A stretch of 64,000 nucleotides of DNA from Pseudoalteromonas phenolica. GTDB taxonomy: Bacteria; Pseudomonadota; Gammaproteobacteria; Enterobacterales; Alteromonadaceae. The notes under the pieces were generated by a model. That model was not told where the DNA came from. It saw only the letters and a program-made list of their open reading frames with translations, and searched no databases. Made by a program: the position numbers and the translations under genes. This document shows, one piece after another, positions 25,252 through 34,290 of this stretch (position 1 is its first letter; every line of letters begins with the position of its first letter). The stretch covers positions 2,418,001 through 2,482,000 of the forward strand of contig NZ_CP013187.1 in the NCBI RefSeq assembly GCF_001444405.1. The letters run 5' to 3'.

Positions 25252-26052
25252 TTATTCTTTTGCTCTTTTCTTCACCAGCTCCCAAGCCTCATCCATTTCT
25301 TCAAGGCTTGACGCATCTAAACTCTTGCCTTGTTGTTTAAGTACGGCTTCAACTTGGGCAAATCTGCCTACAAATTTATCTGTCGCGTTTCTCAGTATTT
25401 GTTCGGGGTCGTGTTTAGCATGGCGAGCCACATTAACTGTCGCAAACAGTAAATCACCTATTTCTTCAGCTGAGTGTTCGGACTGAGGGTTTTCTGCAAG
25501 TGCTTCGCTTACTTCTGCCACTTCTTCTGATACTTTTTCAAGTGCGCCATGGTAGTCTGGCCAATCAAAGCCAAAGTTTGCAGCGCGTTTTTGTACTTTC
25601 TTAGCACGCGTTAATGCAGGGAGCACTTTTGGAATGTCATGCCATAAGGGTTGCTCAGATGAGTTCGGCTTTGCGGCTTTTTCTTGATCTTTAATCGCCT
25701 GCCATTGTTGCTCAAGCTCTTCATCTGTTAATGTCTTTTGCTCTGAAAATACATGCGGGTGCCTGCGAACCAGCTTGTTGTTTAAAACCTCAACCACCTC
25801 GTCGAAATCAAACAGCCCCTTTTCTTTGGCCATTTGTGCATAAAAAATAACTTGGAACAACAAGTCACCCAACTCATCTTTGAGATCTGCCATATTATCG
25901 CGCTCTATCGCATCAGCCACCTCATAAGCTTCTTCTAAGGTATGCGGCACGATGGTTTTAAATGTTTGGGCTTTATCCCAATCGCATCCTTTTTTAGGAT
26001 CACGAAGTGTTTGCATGATATTAAGCAGTTTATCTATTTCAGTTTGATTCAT
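25252..26052 (-). CDS. mazG: Nucleoside triphosphate pyrophosphohydrolase MazG
   Basis: 266 aa with two MazG domains. The first (about 1-115) contains GCDWDKAQTFKTIVPHTLEEAYEVADAI and the metal-binding LKDELGDLLFQVIF, and the second (about 140-255) has VSEEVAEVSEAL and EEIGDLLFATVN. MazG hydrolyses NTPs and dNTPs to the monophosphate and has been linked to ppGpp levels and survival of starvation in E. coli. It lies directly after relA, as in other gammaproteobacteria. A strong hairpin (26077-26104) sits between the relA stop and the mazG start, 24 bases upstream of the ATG, so cotranscription would be attenuated. There is no clear Shine-Dalgarno. Confidence 0.96.
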   Translation of the reverse strand: MNQTEIDKLLNIMQTLRDPKKGCDWDKAQTFKTIVPHTLEEAYEVADAIERDNMADLKDELGDLLFQVIFYAQMAKEKGLFDFDEVVEVLNNKLVRRHPHVFSEQKTLTDEELEQQWQAIKDQEKAAKPNSSEQPLWHDIPKVLPALTRAKKVQKRAANFGFDWPDYHGALEKVSEEVAEVSEALAENPQSEHSAEEIGDLLFATVNVARHAKHDPEQILRNATDKFVGRFAQVEAVLKQQGKSLDASSLEEMDEAWELVKKRAKE

Positions 26053-26076
26053 TTTTAGAACACTTATTTTTAAAAC

Positions 26077-26104
26077 AATAAAGTCGGCAAATGCCGACTT
26101 TATT
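26077..26104 (-). terminator. Hairpin/terminator between relA and mazG
   Basis: Perfect 13-bp arms AATAAAGTCGGCA (26077-26089) and TGCCGACTTTATT (26092-26104) with a two-base loop; GTTTTAAAAA follows on the minus strand. It starts 19 bases after the relA stop and ends 24 bases before the mazG start, so it can end or attenuate relA transcription. Confidence 0.75.
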
Positions 26105-26123
26105 AAATTGATATTTTTAACTG

Positions 26124-28280
26124 TTAATGCTGTCGCTTTGCTTCAAATACGCCATCAATTTGAACCAACTTAGTGATCAAGCGGTTCATTGAAGACAGAT
26201 TAGAAACCTCTATTTGCATTATAAATACTGCTGTATTTTGCTCATAGTTAGTTTGCAAGTTCATGTTTAATACATTCACTTTTTCATTGGCCAACACAGA
26301 GCTGATATCACGAATAAGGCCCTGTCTGTCCTGCGCTTCAATTCGTAAGTTCAACGCATAAGATGACTTAATATCATCAGACCAACTGACAGCTATTTCA
26401 CGCTCAGGATGTTGCTCGCAAATGTGCGAAAACGACTCACAATCACTACGATGAACTGCAATGCCACGACCTTGCGTAATATAGCCAACAATTTCATCGC
26501 CCGGGACTGGCTGACAACATTTGGCGACATGGCTCAATAGGCTACCCACCCCATCGACCACAATGCCATTTTTATCGCCTTTCACCTTTTTGCGTGAAGT
26601 AATTTTTAACGTATCTTCAGGTTCTGGCTTCGCTTGGATAAAGTTTAAGAATTGGTTGATGCGGACATCGCCCGCCCCCAATGCCACCATTAAGTCGTCA
26701 AGCTCTCTAAAGTTAAAGCGTTCAACCGCTGGCTCTAAGTCTTTATAGGTAAGATCTAGTTTCGACAAATGCGAATCTAGCATCTCTTTACCCGCTTGTA
26801 GGTTTTTATCTCTGTCTTGCTGCTTAAACCAGTGATGAATTTTACTACGAGCACGCGATGAGAAAATATAACCTAGGCTTGGACTTAACCAATCACGACT
26901 TGGCGCTGGATTCTTCTGGGTTAAAATTTCAACCTGATCGCCGGTTTTTAGCTTATAAGTAAACGGGACTATTTTACCGAACACTTTAGCACCTACGCAG
27001 CGGTGACCGACATTAGAATGAATATAATAGGCAAAGTCGAGTGGCGTCGCGCCGAGTGGCAAATCAAAAATATCACCCTTTGGTGTAAAGACATACACTC
27101 TGTCTTCAACCACTTGGTTTTTCAGCTCATCAGCTAAGTCACTGCCATCAACAACTTCTTCTTGCCATTGGAGTAGCTTACGCAACCAGCTTATTTTCTG
27201 TTCATAACCTGAGCCACGCCCTGGTAAAGCACCTTCTTTATACATCCAGTGGGCTGCAACGCCAAGCTCAGCATCTTGATGCATTTCTTCAGTACGAATT
27301 TGGATCTCGACTGTTTTACCTTCAGGACCAAACACCACAGTATGGATAGACTGGTAACCATTTTGTTTTGGTGTGGCAACGTAGTCGTCGAACTCTTTTG
27401 GCAGATGACGCCAACTGGTATGCACAATACCTAGCGCGGCATAACAGTCTTGAATTTCATCAACCACAATTCGCATAGCACGAATATCGAAAAGCTGATC
27501 AAATTCATAATTCTTTTGCGACATCTTTTTATAGATGCTGTAAATGTGCTTTGGACGCCCATAAACCTGTGCTTTCACGCCTGCTTCGGCAAGCTTACTA
27601 GACACTAGATTCACCATGTTTTCCATATAGGATTCACGGTCTAAACGCTTATCAGACAGCTGCTTTGCAATACGCTTATAGGTCTCTGGGTGAAGGTAGC
27701 GGAACGATAAGTCCTCAAGTTCCCACTTAAGCTGTCCTATCCCTAAACGATTAGCCAGTGGTGCGAAGATATTTGCGGTCGCTTTAGCTGTCACCACACG
27801 CTCTTCTTCATCAGCATTTTTTACTTCACGTAAATGACAAATTTGTTCAGCTAATTTAATTACTACCGCTCGAACATCTTCAACCATAGCCAATAACATA
27901 CGGCGAATGTTATCAATCTGTACATTGCCTTTACCCTGATGTGCTAGGGTGCTGATTGTCGCCATTTGCTCAACCCCTTGCAACAGCAAAGCAACGTTGT
28001 CGCCGAGCTCGTCTTTTACATCATCAAAACTGATTAACCCTTCAAGAAAATAGGGCGTTAAATAAGCAGATGCCAAAGATTCAGGATCAAAATTCAGCTC
28101 GGCAAGGATTTCCACCATCTCAACGGCTTTGTTCAAGGTCGTCGCATTCACATCAGAAGGACATAAAGCATGGGCTCGGTCTAAATATGAGAGTTTATCG
28201 TCTGACAGGTTCAGAAGATCTAGCCGAGCCGAAAAATCGGCTGGTAAATGAGTTTGATGTGATTGGCGGGTTGCAACCAT
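26124..28280 (-). CDS. relA: GTP pyrophosphokinase RelA
   Basis: 718 aa ribosome-associated (p)ppGpp synthetase of the stringent response. Order: degenerate hydrolase (HD) domain without the catalytic His-Asp pairs, synthetase domain with YGRPKHIYSIYKKM, FDQLFDIRAMRIVV and NGYQSIHTVVFGP, TGS domain (RVYVFTPKGDIFDLPLGATPLDFAY), a zinc-finger-like region (CCQPVPGDEIVGY) and a C-terminal ACT domain. The loss of hydrolase residues marks it as RelA rather than SpoT. The ATG at 28280 is the start (MVATRQ, as in E. coli MVAVRS): AAGGAGG lies seven bases before it. That Shine-Dalgarno is formed by the last codons and stop of rlmD, so translation of the two genes is coupled. Confidence 0.97.
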   Translation of the reverse strand: MVATRQSHQTHLPADFSARLDLLNLSDDKLSYLDRAHALCPSDVNATTLNKAVEMVEILAELNFDPESLASAYLTPYFLEGLISFDDVKDELGDNVALLLQGVEQMATISTLAHQGKGNVQIDNIRRMLLAMVEDVRAVVIKLAEQICHLREVKNADEEERVVTAKATANIFAPLANRLGIGQLKWELEDLSFRYLHPETYKRIAKQLSDKRLDRESYMENMVNLVSSKLAEAGVKAQVYGRPKHIYSIYKKMSQKNYEFDQLFDIRAMRIVVDEIQDCYAALGIVHTSWRHLPKEFDDYVATPKQNGYQSIHTVVFGPEGKTVEIQIRTEEMHQDAELGVAAHWMYKEGALPGRGSGYEQKISWLRKLLQWQEEVVDGSDLADELKNQVVEDRVYVFTPKGDIFDLPLGATPLDFAYYIHSNVGHRCVGAKVFGKIVPFTYKLKTGDQVEILTQKNPAPSRDWLSPSLGYIFSSRARSKIHHWFKQQDRDKNLQAGKEMLDSHLSKLDLTYKDLEPAVERFNFRELDDLMVALGAGDVRINQFLNFIQAKPEPEDTLKITSRKKVKGDKNGIVVDGVGSLLSHVAKCCQPVPGDEIVGYITQGRGIAVHRSDCESFSHICEQHPEREIAVSWSDDIKSSYALNLRIEAQDRQGLIRDISSVLANEKVNVLNMNLQTNYEQNTAVFIMQIEVSNLSSMNRLITKLVQIDGVFEAKRQH

Positions 28281-28285
28281 CTGCA

Positions 28286-29599
28286 TTACCTCCTTTGGAA
28301 CAACGCCATTGTCTCTATATGCCCCGTGTGAGGAAACATATTCATAAGTCCCACTTTACTGATTGTGAAGCCAGCTTCAAGTACTAAAGCACTATCTCTC
28401 GCTAAAGTAACTGGATCGCACGATACATAGAGAATTTTTTCGAATTGATTTAGTGGCAATTGCTTCAATACATCATACGCACCGGTACGAGACGGGTCTA
28501 AAATCAATACATTCGCTTGTTTATCGAACCACGTGGCACTTGAGATATCATCCGTCAGGTCAAAACATTCAAAAGAGACATTTTCAAGCTGATTTTGTGC
28601 TGCATTTGCCTTAGCTCTTTGTACCGAATTATCTACGCCTTCAACACCAACAACACGTTTAGCATATTTGGCTGCAAGCAAAGAAAAGTTACCAATACCA
28701 CAAAACAAGTCTAATAAGATGTCTTTTTCACTGAGTGCTAACCAATCTAATGATTGCATCAGCATCTTTTCATTTACTTCGCCGTTAACTTGAATAAAGT
28801 TATTGAGCTGAAAACCAAATTCAATCCCATTAACTCGATAGTTAGGGAGTTGCTCGTATGTCACAGGCTCTTTACCATCATCCCATAAAACCTGCACACC
28901 TGAGTCGCTTAATGCTGTTATTAATATCTGTTTCGTATTGTCATCAATTACTTTGGTATGCCTTATAAGTACAAACACACCGTTATCTGCTTCACAAAGC
29001 TGTACATGACTAATTGAATGAAGCTTGCTGTTATCTGTGACAACTAGTCTTAGCTGCGTGAATAGTTCTTCAAAAGCAATATTTAAAACTGGGCAATTTT
29101 CTACTTCTACTATTTGCTTACTCTTTTGCGCTCTGAAGCCTAATTTAAATTGCTTCGTTTTCTTATCTGAAATACAAGCAATACGGGCAGAGCGGCGGTA
29201 GTATTTATCTTCACTGGTGATAGCAGGTTGCCAAGCTAGATGCGTTTCTTTTGCAAATTTTTCAAATAGTTTGCCAACGGCTTGCTGTTTATAAGTGATC
29301 TGACTGTCTACTTTTAAATGCTGTAACTGACATCCACCGCACACACCATAATGTTGGCAAAAAGGGTCGATACGTTCTTCACTTGGTGTAAGTACTTTGA
29401 CTTGCTTAGCCTCAATGAGCTTTGACTTCTCATCGAGAATTTGCGCTTTTACTCGTTCGTTTGGTAATGCACCATCAATAAAACACACCTTACCATTGTG
29501 ATTTGCAACACCTCGACCTTGATGATCAAGTGACTTTACATCCAAAGTCAGTACTTTGCCTTTATTTGACGTTTTTTTAGCACGAAATATCTGTGCCAT
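28286..29599 (-). CDS. rlmD: 23S rRNA m5U1939 methyltransferase RlmD
   Basis: 437 aa. RlmD methylates U1939 of 23S rRNA using S-adenosylmethionine. An N-terminal TRAM domain (about 10-65) is followed by the iron-sulfur cysteines (FCQHYGVCGGCQLQHL and a later Cys in VENCPVL). The SAM-binding motif ILLDLFCGIGNFSLLAA is near residue 300, and the catalytic cysteine is in YVSCDPVTLARD near residue 388. It lies upstream of relA, the conserved order, and its end supplies the relA ribosome-binding site. It is divergent from barA with an 81-bp gap that must hold both promoters. Confidence 0.96.
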   Translation of the reverse strand: MAQIFRAKKTSNKGKVLTLDVKSLDHQGRGVANHNGKVCFIDGALPNERVKAQILDEKSKLIEAKQVKVLTPSEERIDPFCQHYGVCGGCQLQHLKVDSQITYKQQAVGKLFEKFAKETHLAWQPAITSEDKYYRRSARIACISDKKTKQFKLGFRAQKSKQIVEVENCPVLNIAFEELFTQLRLVVTDNSKLHSISHVQLCEADNGVFVLIRHTKVIDDNTKQILITALSDSGVQVLWDDGKEPVTYEQLPNYRVNGIEFGFQLNNFIQVNGEVNEKMLMQSLDWLALSEKDILLDLFCGIGNFSLLAAKYAKRVVGVEGVDNSVQRAKANAAQNQLENVSFECFDLTDDISSATWFDKQANVLILDPSRTGAYDVLKQLPLNQFEKILYVSCDPVTLARDSALVLEAGFTISKVGLMNMFPHTGHIETMALFQRR

Positions 29600-29680
29600 A
29601 CGAATGCCCCTTAATGTTTGCCAACCCGTGTCTAAGTCGATACTCTTAAAGCTAGAATATTAATAAGAAATAGTTCATTC

Positions 29681-32440
29681 ATGACCAGATTAGGCCTGCG
29701 CGATAGCATTCTCGTTCTAACTTTAATCCCTACCATGCTGATTGGTTTAATTCTTGGGGGGTATTTTACAGTAAATCGTTATGTTGAGCTTGAAGAAATT
29801 CTCTTCCAACGTGGAAGTAGCATTTCAGAGCCATTGGCAATCGCATTAGAGCAACCCGTTCTGCGTGAAGATAGAGCACAACTTAAGCGTATAGTCAGTA
29901 CTGCACACAATAAACACTCTCCGCTTATCAAAAGTATCGCTGTTTTTGATGTTGAAAAAGAACTCCTACTGACCAGCAATTATCATGAGCATTTTAATAA
30001 CTTAAACTTCTCTAACGACATTAAAGCGCTTCACCATACAGATATGGTGAAAAGAGACGATACATTTATATTTTTCACTCCAGTTAAATTTAACTCACAA
30101 CCCTCAGAGCAATGGCAAGATGCCCACGCCACGCCGCTCGCACTTTTAGTTATCGAAGTCAGTAAAGATAAAGCCATTATCGCACAACAACAAACGTTGA
30201 TTATGAGTATTAGTATCATTGTGATAGCTCTAATTTTGAGCGGCATTTTATCATTGCGTATAAGTAAAGTACTGGTGTCACCTCTGTCACAATTACTTCT
30301 CGCTACAGACAAATTGGTCGAAGGTAAGCAGGACATTGGCCTACAAGTACCAATGCAAGGAGAGTTCGAATTATTACGCCAAGGGCTGCATACAATTAAT
30401 GGTGCAATGGCTAACCAACGTGATGAAATGCAAAAGCATATTGACCAAGCCACCAGTGACTATAGAGAAACGCTGGAACAGTACGAAACCCAAAATATTC
30501 AGCTCAATATCGCCAAAAAAGAGGCACAAGATGCTAACCGAGTTAAATCTGACTTCTTAGCGAAAATGAGTCACGAGTTAAGAACGCCTTTAAATGGTGT
30601 GATTGGTTTTACAAGACAACTTTATAAAACGCCGCTAAATAAACACCAAAAAGAGTATTTAGACACCATCGAGCTTTCGGCCAATAGCCTCATGACTATT
30701 ATCAGCGACATCTTGGATTTCTCGAAATTAGAAGCGGGCGCGATGGAATTAGAAAGTATCCACTTTCAGTTACGAGAAGTTATCAGTGAAGTCATGACAT
30801 TACTAGCACCAAGTGCTTATGAGAAAAAACTTGAACTGTCTATTTCTATCCATCCACATGTACCAGAAAATTTAGTAGGTGACCCAACTAGGTTAAAGCA
30901 AGTACTCATTAACTTGATAAGTAATGCCATTAAATTTACAGAAAAAGGCGCGGTTAAAATTGATATTACTCACCGTGTAATAAAGCAAACCAATGCATCA
31001 CTGTTAGTTTCGGTCAGTGACACCGGTGTAGGTATTGCCGCAGAGAAACAAGATGCGCTATTCACACCGTTTGGCCAAGCAGACTCAAGTATCACTCGAA
31101 AATTTGGTGGTACAGGTCTTGGCCTTATCATAACTAAACACATTGTCGAAGCCATGCGTGGTAGTATCAGTTTAAACTCAGCCCCTGGTCAAGGTACCTG
31201 TTTTACCTTCAATGCCATTTTTGAACTGCCCCAACGTGCGTTTAACAATGATTTACCGACTTATAGCCTCGAAAACAAGCGTATTTTATTCTTTGAACCT
31301 CAGGAGCATACTCACTATGCAATCTTGGCTCAATTAAATGAATGGAAAATGCAGGTAACCCCCTGTTTGACAGAAGAGACCTTTTATCAGGCTCTAGAAA
31401 AAGACTTCAGTTATGATATTTGTTTAATAGGAAATACAGCTGATGTTGAAAAAATGCCAGTACTGAAGAACTATATAACTCAAGCTCGACTGCTATCTGA
31501 CTATTTATACCTCATGGTTAGTACCATTTCTCATAATATGCGAGAGTCTTTAGTCGGTAGTGGCGCAGATGCCTGCGCAAGTAAACCTCTGCATTATCGT
31601 AAGCTATGTGAAATGTTAGCTGCACCATACCGCCTAGATCACCCTGATGTTTCGACGGATGAACACGACCAGCCAATATTGCCGCTAAAAGCACTCATTG
31701 CAGATGATAATGATGCAAACTTAAAGCTACTCTCTACACTGCTATCAGAGCAAATAGAAAGTATTGATACAGCACACAATGGTGCGCAAGCTGTAGCTCT
31801 GTGTAAAACACATAAATATGATTTAATTTTCATGGATATTCAAATGCCCATTATGGATGGTATTACGGCATGCAAAACTATCTTGGATTCATCACTCAAT
31901 GAAGATACTCCAATTATTGCAGTAACAGCACACGCATTAAGCGGTGAAAAAGACCAGTTACTCAAAGATGGGTTTAGTGACTATTTAACTAAACCCATTG
32001 ACGAAGACATGCTGAAACAAACAATTTGTGACTATAGCAGCTCTTCAGTAAGTTCAACGACCAAAGTGAAGCAAGAAGAAGCTGAGCCGAGTCCTGCTCC
32101 ATTTGAAAGCCATTTACTCGATTGGCCGTTAGCGCTTCGTCACGCTGGCGGTAAGCCTGATTTGGCTATTGAAATGTTAAATATGCTGCTCGACAGCTTA
32201 AGCGACACTCACCAGCAAATAGAACAAGCGCTTGAAAACGAAGATTTTGCACTACTGTTATCAGTTATTCATAAATTTCATGGCGCTTGTTGTTATACAG
32301 GAGTCCCTAAACTTAAACAATTGTCAGAAACGATTGAGACAGGTTTAAAACGTTACCAAAATATTGCCGATGTCGAACCCGAAGTACTTGAACTGCTTGA
32401 TGAACTTGAGAATTTAAAACTGGTCTCACAAATAAGCTAG
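29681..32440 (+). CDS. barA: Hybrid sensor histidine kinase BarA
   Basis: 919 aa tripartite sensor kinase. Membrane segments at about residues 10-30 and 170-190 enclose a periplasmic sensor region; HAMP follows (about 190-245), then HisKA with His near 298 (FLAKMSHELRTPLNG), HATPase with NAIKFT and TGLGLIITK, a degenerate receiver-like stretch (about 520-645), a true receiver with Asp near 718 (LIFMDIQMPIMDG), and a C-terminal HPt domain with His near 864 (IHKFHGACCYTG). In gammaproteobacteria BarA phosphorylates UvrY/GacA and so controls the Csr small RNAs. The position divergent from rlmD-relA is the same as in E. coli. The last bases overlap the convergent HIT gene. Confidence 0.96.
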   Translation: MTRLGLRDSILVLTLIPTMLIGLILGGYFTVNRYVELEEILFQRGSSISEPLAIALEQPVLREDRAQLKRIVSTAHNKHSPLIKSIAVFDVEKELLLTSNYHEHFNNLNFSNDIKALHHTDMVKRDDTFIFFTPVKFNSQPSEQWQDAHATPLALLVIEVSKDKAIIAQQQTLIMSISIIVIALILSGILSLRISKVLVSPLSQLLLATDKLVEGKQDIGLQVPMQGEFELLRQGLHTINGAMANQRDEMQKHIDQATSDYRETLEQYETQNIQLNIAKKEAQDANRVKSDFLAKMSHELRTPLNGVIGFTRQLYKTPLNKHQKEYLDTIELSANSLMTIISDILDFSKLEAGAMELESIHFQLREVISEVMTLLAPSAYEKKLELSISIHPHVPENLVGDPTRLKQVLINLISNAIKFTEKGAVKIDITHRVIKQTNASLLVSVSDTGVGIAAEKQDALFTPFGQADSSITRKFGGTGLGLIITKHIVEAMRGSISLNSAPGQGTCFTFNAIFELPQRAFNNDLPTYSLENKRILFFEPQEHTHYAILAQLNEWKMQVTPCLTEETFYQALEKDFSYDICLIGNTADVEKMPVLKNYITQARLLSDYLYLMVSTISHNMRESLVGSGADACASKPLHYRKLCEMLAAPYRLDHPDVSTDEHDQPILPLKALIADDNDANLKLLSTLLSEQIESIDTAHNGAQAVALCKTHKYDLIFMDIQMPIMDGITACKTILDSSLNEDTPIIAVTAHALSGEKDQLLKDGFSDYLTKPIDEDMLKQTICDYSSSSVSSTTKVKQEEAEPSPAPFESHLLDWPLALRHAGGKPDLAIEMLNMLLDSLSDTHQQIEQALENEDFALLLSVIHKFHGACCYTGVPKLKQLSETIETGLKRYQNIADVEPEVLELLDELENLKLVSQIS

Positions 32441-32784
32441 TTAGTTTTTGGTTCGCCAAAATTAACATGAAAGTGCAAGTGCTTACTATCTTGATACTCT
32501 CCAAGATTGGTAAGCACACGGGCCGCTCCATACTCCTCTTCTATTTTAGCTGCAACTTGTTTAACCACCATCACTAAGTGAACCAACTGCTCAGACTCGT
32601 GCCCTCCCAAATCTGTAAATGAAGGAATATGTCGTTTAGGGATAACCACAAGGTGTACTGGCCAATAAGGGTTAGTATGATGGAAAGCGAGTACATGCTC
32701 ATCTTCGTACACAACATCCAGTTCTAGTTTGCCGCTCAAAGCTAGGTCACAGTAAAAATCACTTCCTTCGTACTTGCTGCTCAT
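32437..32784 (-). CDS. HIT-family hydrolase
   Basis: 115 aa histidine-triad protein of the nucleotide-binding and hydrolysing family (HINT/HinT-like), cytoplasmic. The HIT motif HLHFHVN gives His102, His104 and His106; the substrate-binding region PYWPVHLVVIPKRHI precedes it. Its stop overlaps that of barA: both stop codons read TAG within the same palindromic CTAG (32437-32440). A Shine-Dalgarno GGAGGTGTTATG-like sequence supports the start. The physiological substrate cannot be deduced. Confidence 0.92.
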   Translation of the reverse strand: MSSKYEGSDFYCDLALSGKLELDVVYEDEHVLAFHHTNPYWPVHLVVIPKRHIPSFTDLGGHESEQLVHLVMVVKQVAAKIEEEYGAARVLTNLGEYQDSKHLHFHVNFGEPKTN

Positions 32785-32884
32785 AACACCTCCACTATCA
32801 AGTCTGATATCTAAGCATTCCTAAACAGAGCGCTATTTTGATAATTTTAGTTTAGCAGTTGAATTTAAGATGGTAAGCCAAAGA

Positions 32885-32916
32885 CATAAAAAAGCGGCTT
32901 ACTCAAGTAAGCCGCT
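32885..32916 (-). terminator. Terminator of the hsp20 gene
   Basis: Perfect 11-bp arms AGCGGCTTACT (32893-32903) and AGTAAGCCGCT (32906-32916) with a CA loop; a run of six T follows on the minus strand. It begins 32 bases after the stop codon. Confidence 0.92.
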
Positions 32917-32947
32917 GATTGGGAGACTTTAAAATGAATTTAATGGT

Positions 32948-33400
32948 TTACGCGCTTTTTAGAAGCTCTTGATTAACCCCATTAATCGCAATGGTACGCG
33001 GTTTCTCAGCTTCAGGAATTTCACGTTCTAATGCAATATTCAATAAACCATTCTCTAATGCTGCGCCACGAACTTTTACATGGTCACCCAATTGGAATTT
33101 ATGCTCGAAGTTTCTTTCAGCAATGCCTTGGTGAATAAAGGTACGCTCACCATCTGCTGATTTAGTTTCTTTTAACCCTTTTACTGTAAGAGTATTTTTT
33201 TCAGTTTCAATTTGTAGTTCAGATTCTACAAAACCCGCAACCGCCATGGTGATCTGATATTTGTCTTCACCTAAAAGCTCGATGTTATATGGAGGAAAGC
33301 TTGATTGTTTTGCATTGCGGCTAGCGTTATCCATAAGTTGAGCTAAATGATCAAAGCCAATGAATGAACGGTAAAGTGGTGATAAATCTACTGTACGCAT
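32948..33400 (-). CDS. ibpA: Small heat-shock protein Hsp20 (IbpA-like)
   Basis: 150 aa, the length of IbpA/IbpB. The N-terminal MRTVDLSPLYRSFIGFDHL is typical of the Ibp subfamily. The alpha-crystallin domain covers about 38-130, with PPYNIELLGEDKYQITMAVAG and the FEHKFQLGDHV stretch. It binds aggregating proteins during heat stress and hands them to DnaK and ClpB. Regulation can be read from the sequence: a sigma-32 promoter about 112-140 bases upstream and a ROSE-like hairpin that covers the Shine-Dalgarno. A strong terminator ends a single-gene transcript. Confidence 0.94.
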   Translation of the reverse strand: MRTVDLSPLYRSFIGFDHLAQLMDNASRNAKQSSFPPYNIELLGEDKYQITMAVAGFVESELQIETEKNTLTVKGLKETKSADGERTFIHQGIAERNFEHKFQLGDHVKVRGAALENGLLNIALEREIPEAEKPRTIAINGVNQELLKSA

Positions 33401-33506
33401 AATAATACCCTCTTAGAGCGATAAGTTATGGCATCTCCTCTCATGAGCAAGAATACCTTAAAATTCAATAAATTAAGTTAACGAAGACCCTGTAAGGCGT
33501 CTTCAC
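33401..33506 (-). ncRNA. ROSE-like RNA thermometer in the hsp20 leader
   Basis: The 5' untranslated RNA ends in a hairpin (33405-33424) in which the Shine-Dalgarno AGAGGG pairs with a strand that reads TATCGCTCT. The anti-Shine-Dalgarno contains UCGCU, the UYGCU signature of ROSE elements, including the bulged G opposite the Shine-Dalgarno. A second hairpin near the 5' end has arms GAAGACGCC and GGGTCTTC. Such leaders block translation at low temperature and open on heating. Structure was folded by eye; the 5' end is estimated from the promoter. Confidence 0.7.
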
Positions 33507-33512
33507 AAATAG

Positions 33513-33540
33513 AAATAAGGTCTGCTTAAAAGTTTTCAAG
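33513..33540 (-). promoter_or_regulatory. Sigma-32 (RpoH) promoter of hsp20
   Basis: On the minus strand CTTGAAA (33540-33534) is followed after 13 bases by CCTTATTT (33520-33513). The -35 element is exact for sigma-32 and the -10 element matches the consensus CCCCATNT at most positions. The downstream gene is an Hsp20, which fits. Confidence 0.8.
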
Positions 33541-33765
33541 AGAAGAGTTTAAAAAAATTAAATTTTATTTTTTCAGCGCATCCAATCACGCAATTAGGTA
33601 ATTGATATACTTATGATTATTTAAAAAAGTTAATTCGTACTTTTCTTGTTTTTAAATGACAATTGCAATTTCAAGATTAAAGTTCTCTCTTTTCAGCCTC
33701 CTTAATTCGTAAACCTGTTTTAGCTGAGAAAAATTTACCGATAGCAAAATCATTGAAGATTGGTG

Positions 33766-33921
33766 TTATACCACTCTTTTTAATCAAATAATCTATTAAG
33801 AGGCAAAGAAAACATGTTGCTAGCAATACGAAAATTTTACTATTTGGTTATTCGAAATGAGAAATTTTCAAAGCAGCTGCCATCGGTTTTAATTCCTCAA
33901 AATGATTGAGGATTGGTATTA
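33766..33921 (+). repeat. Intergenic repeat copy A (MITE-like)
   Basis: About 156 bp, related to copies at 45777 and 52988. It begins ATACCACTC and ends GAGGATTGGTAT, the shared terminal sequence (left end degenerate here). The internal part has the shared run TTTTACTATTTGGTTATTCG and AATTCCTCAAAATGATTGAGG. No coding potential. It sits between the hsp20 promoter and a small membrane-protein gene. Confidence 0.7.
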
Positions 33922-33943
33922 GTTACGAGTAGAAATTGATTAA

Positions 33944-33974
33944 AAGAAAAAGCCTGAGTATTAACCCAGGCTTT
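33944..33974 (-). terminator. Terminator of the 34009-34290 gene
   Basis: Arms AAAGCCTG (33949-33956) and CAGGCTTT (33967-33974) followed on the minus strand by TTTTTCTTTT. It is 35 bases past the stop codon of the small gene upstream and supports that this gene is real. Confidence 0.75.
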
Positions 33975-34008
33975 GTTTACTTACTATTGGTTGGAATCCA
34001 TTTCAATA

Positions 34009-34290
34009 TTAAAAGCGTTCTGAATTTACGGAAGAATGCCTCACTTTGTGATCGTTTTTATCTGAAAAGTAAGGAGTTGAAGAGAATAACAAGGCACACG
34101 AATCATTCTGCGCATCTTTTTGTTCTTTTGATTCTAAAAAATTGTCTTTGGATACTTTAAAGCTCACAGCTAATGCAACTGATAAAGTGAGTACAATCCA
34201 AACTGAGTAACGCCAATCACCTGATTGAACAGAACCCGCTATCGCTAAAAACACACCAATTATTAATATCAGCCTAAATCCATGTAACAT
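34009..34290 (-). CDS. Small membrane protein, unknown function
   Basis: 93 aa. Two hydrophobic stretches (about residues 6-21 and 29-46) suggest two inner-membrane segments, followed by a polar, Lys- and Asp-rich tail of about 45 residues. A ribosome site AAGGGA lies seven bases before the ATG and a Rho-independent terminator follows the stop, so it is probably a true one-gene transcript. I recognise no family. It is flanked by repeat copies A and D, in an otherwise non-coding stretch. Confidence 0.6.
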   Translation of the reverse strand: MLHGFRLILIIGVFLAIAGSVQSGDWRYSVWIVLTLSVALAVSFKVSKDNFLESKEQKDAQNDSCALLFSSTPYFSDKNDHKVRHSSVNSERF

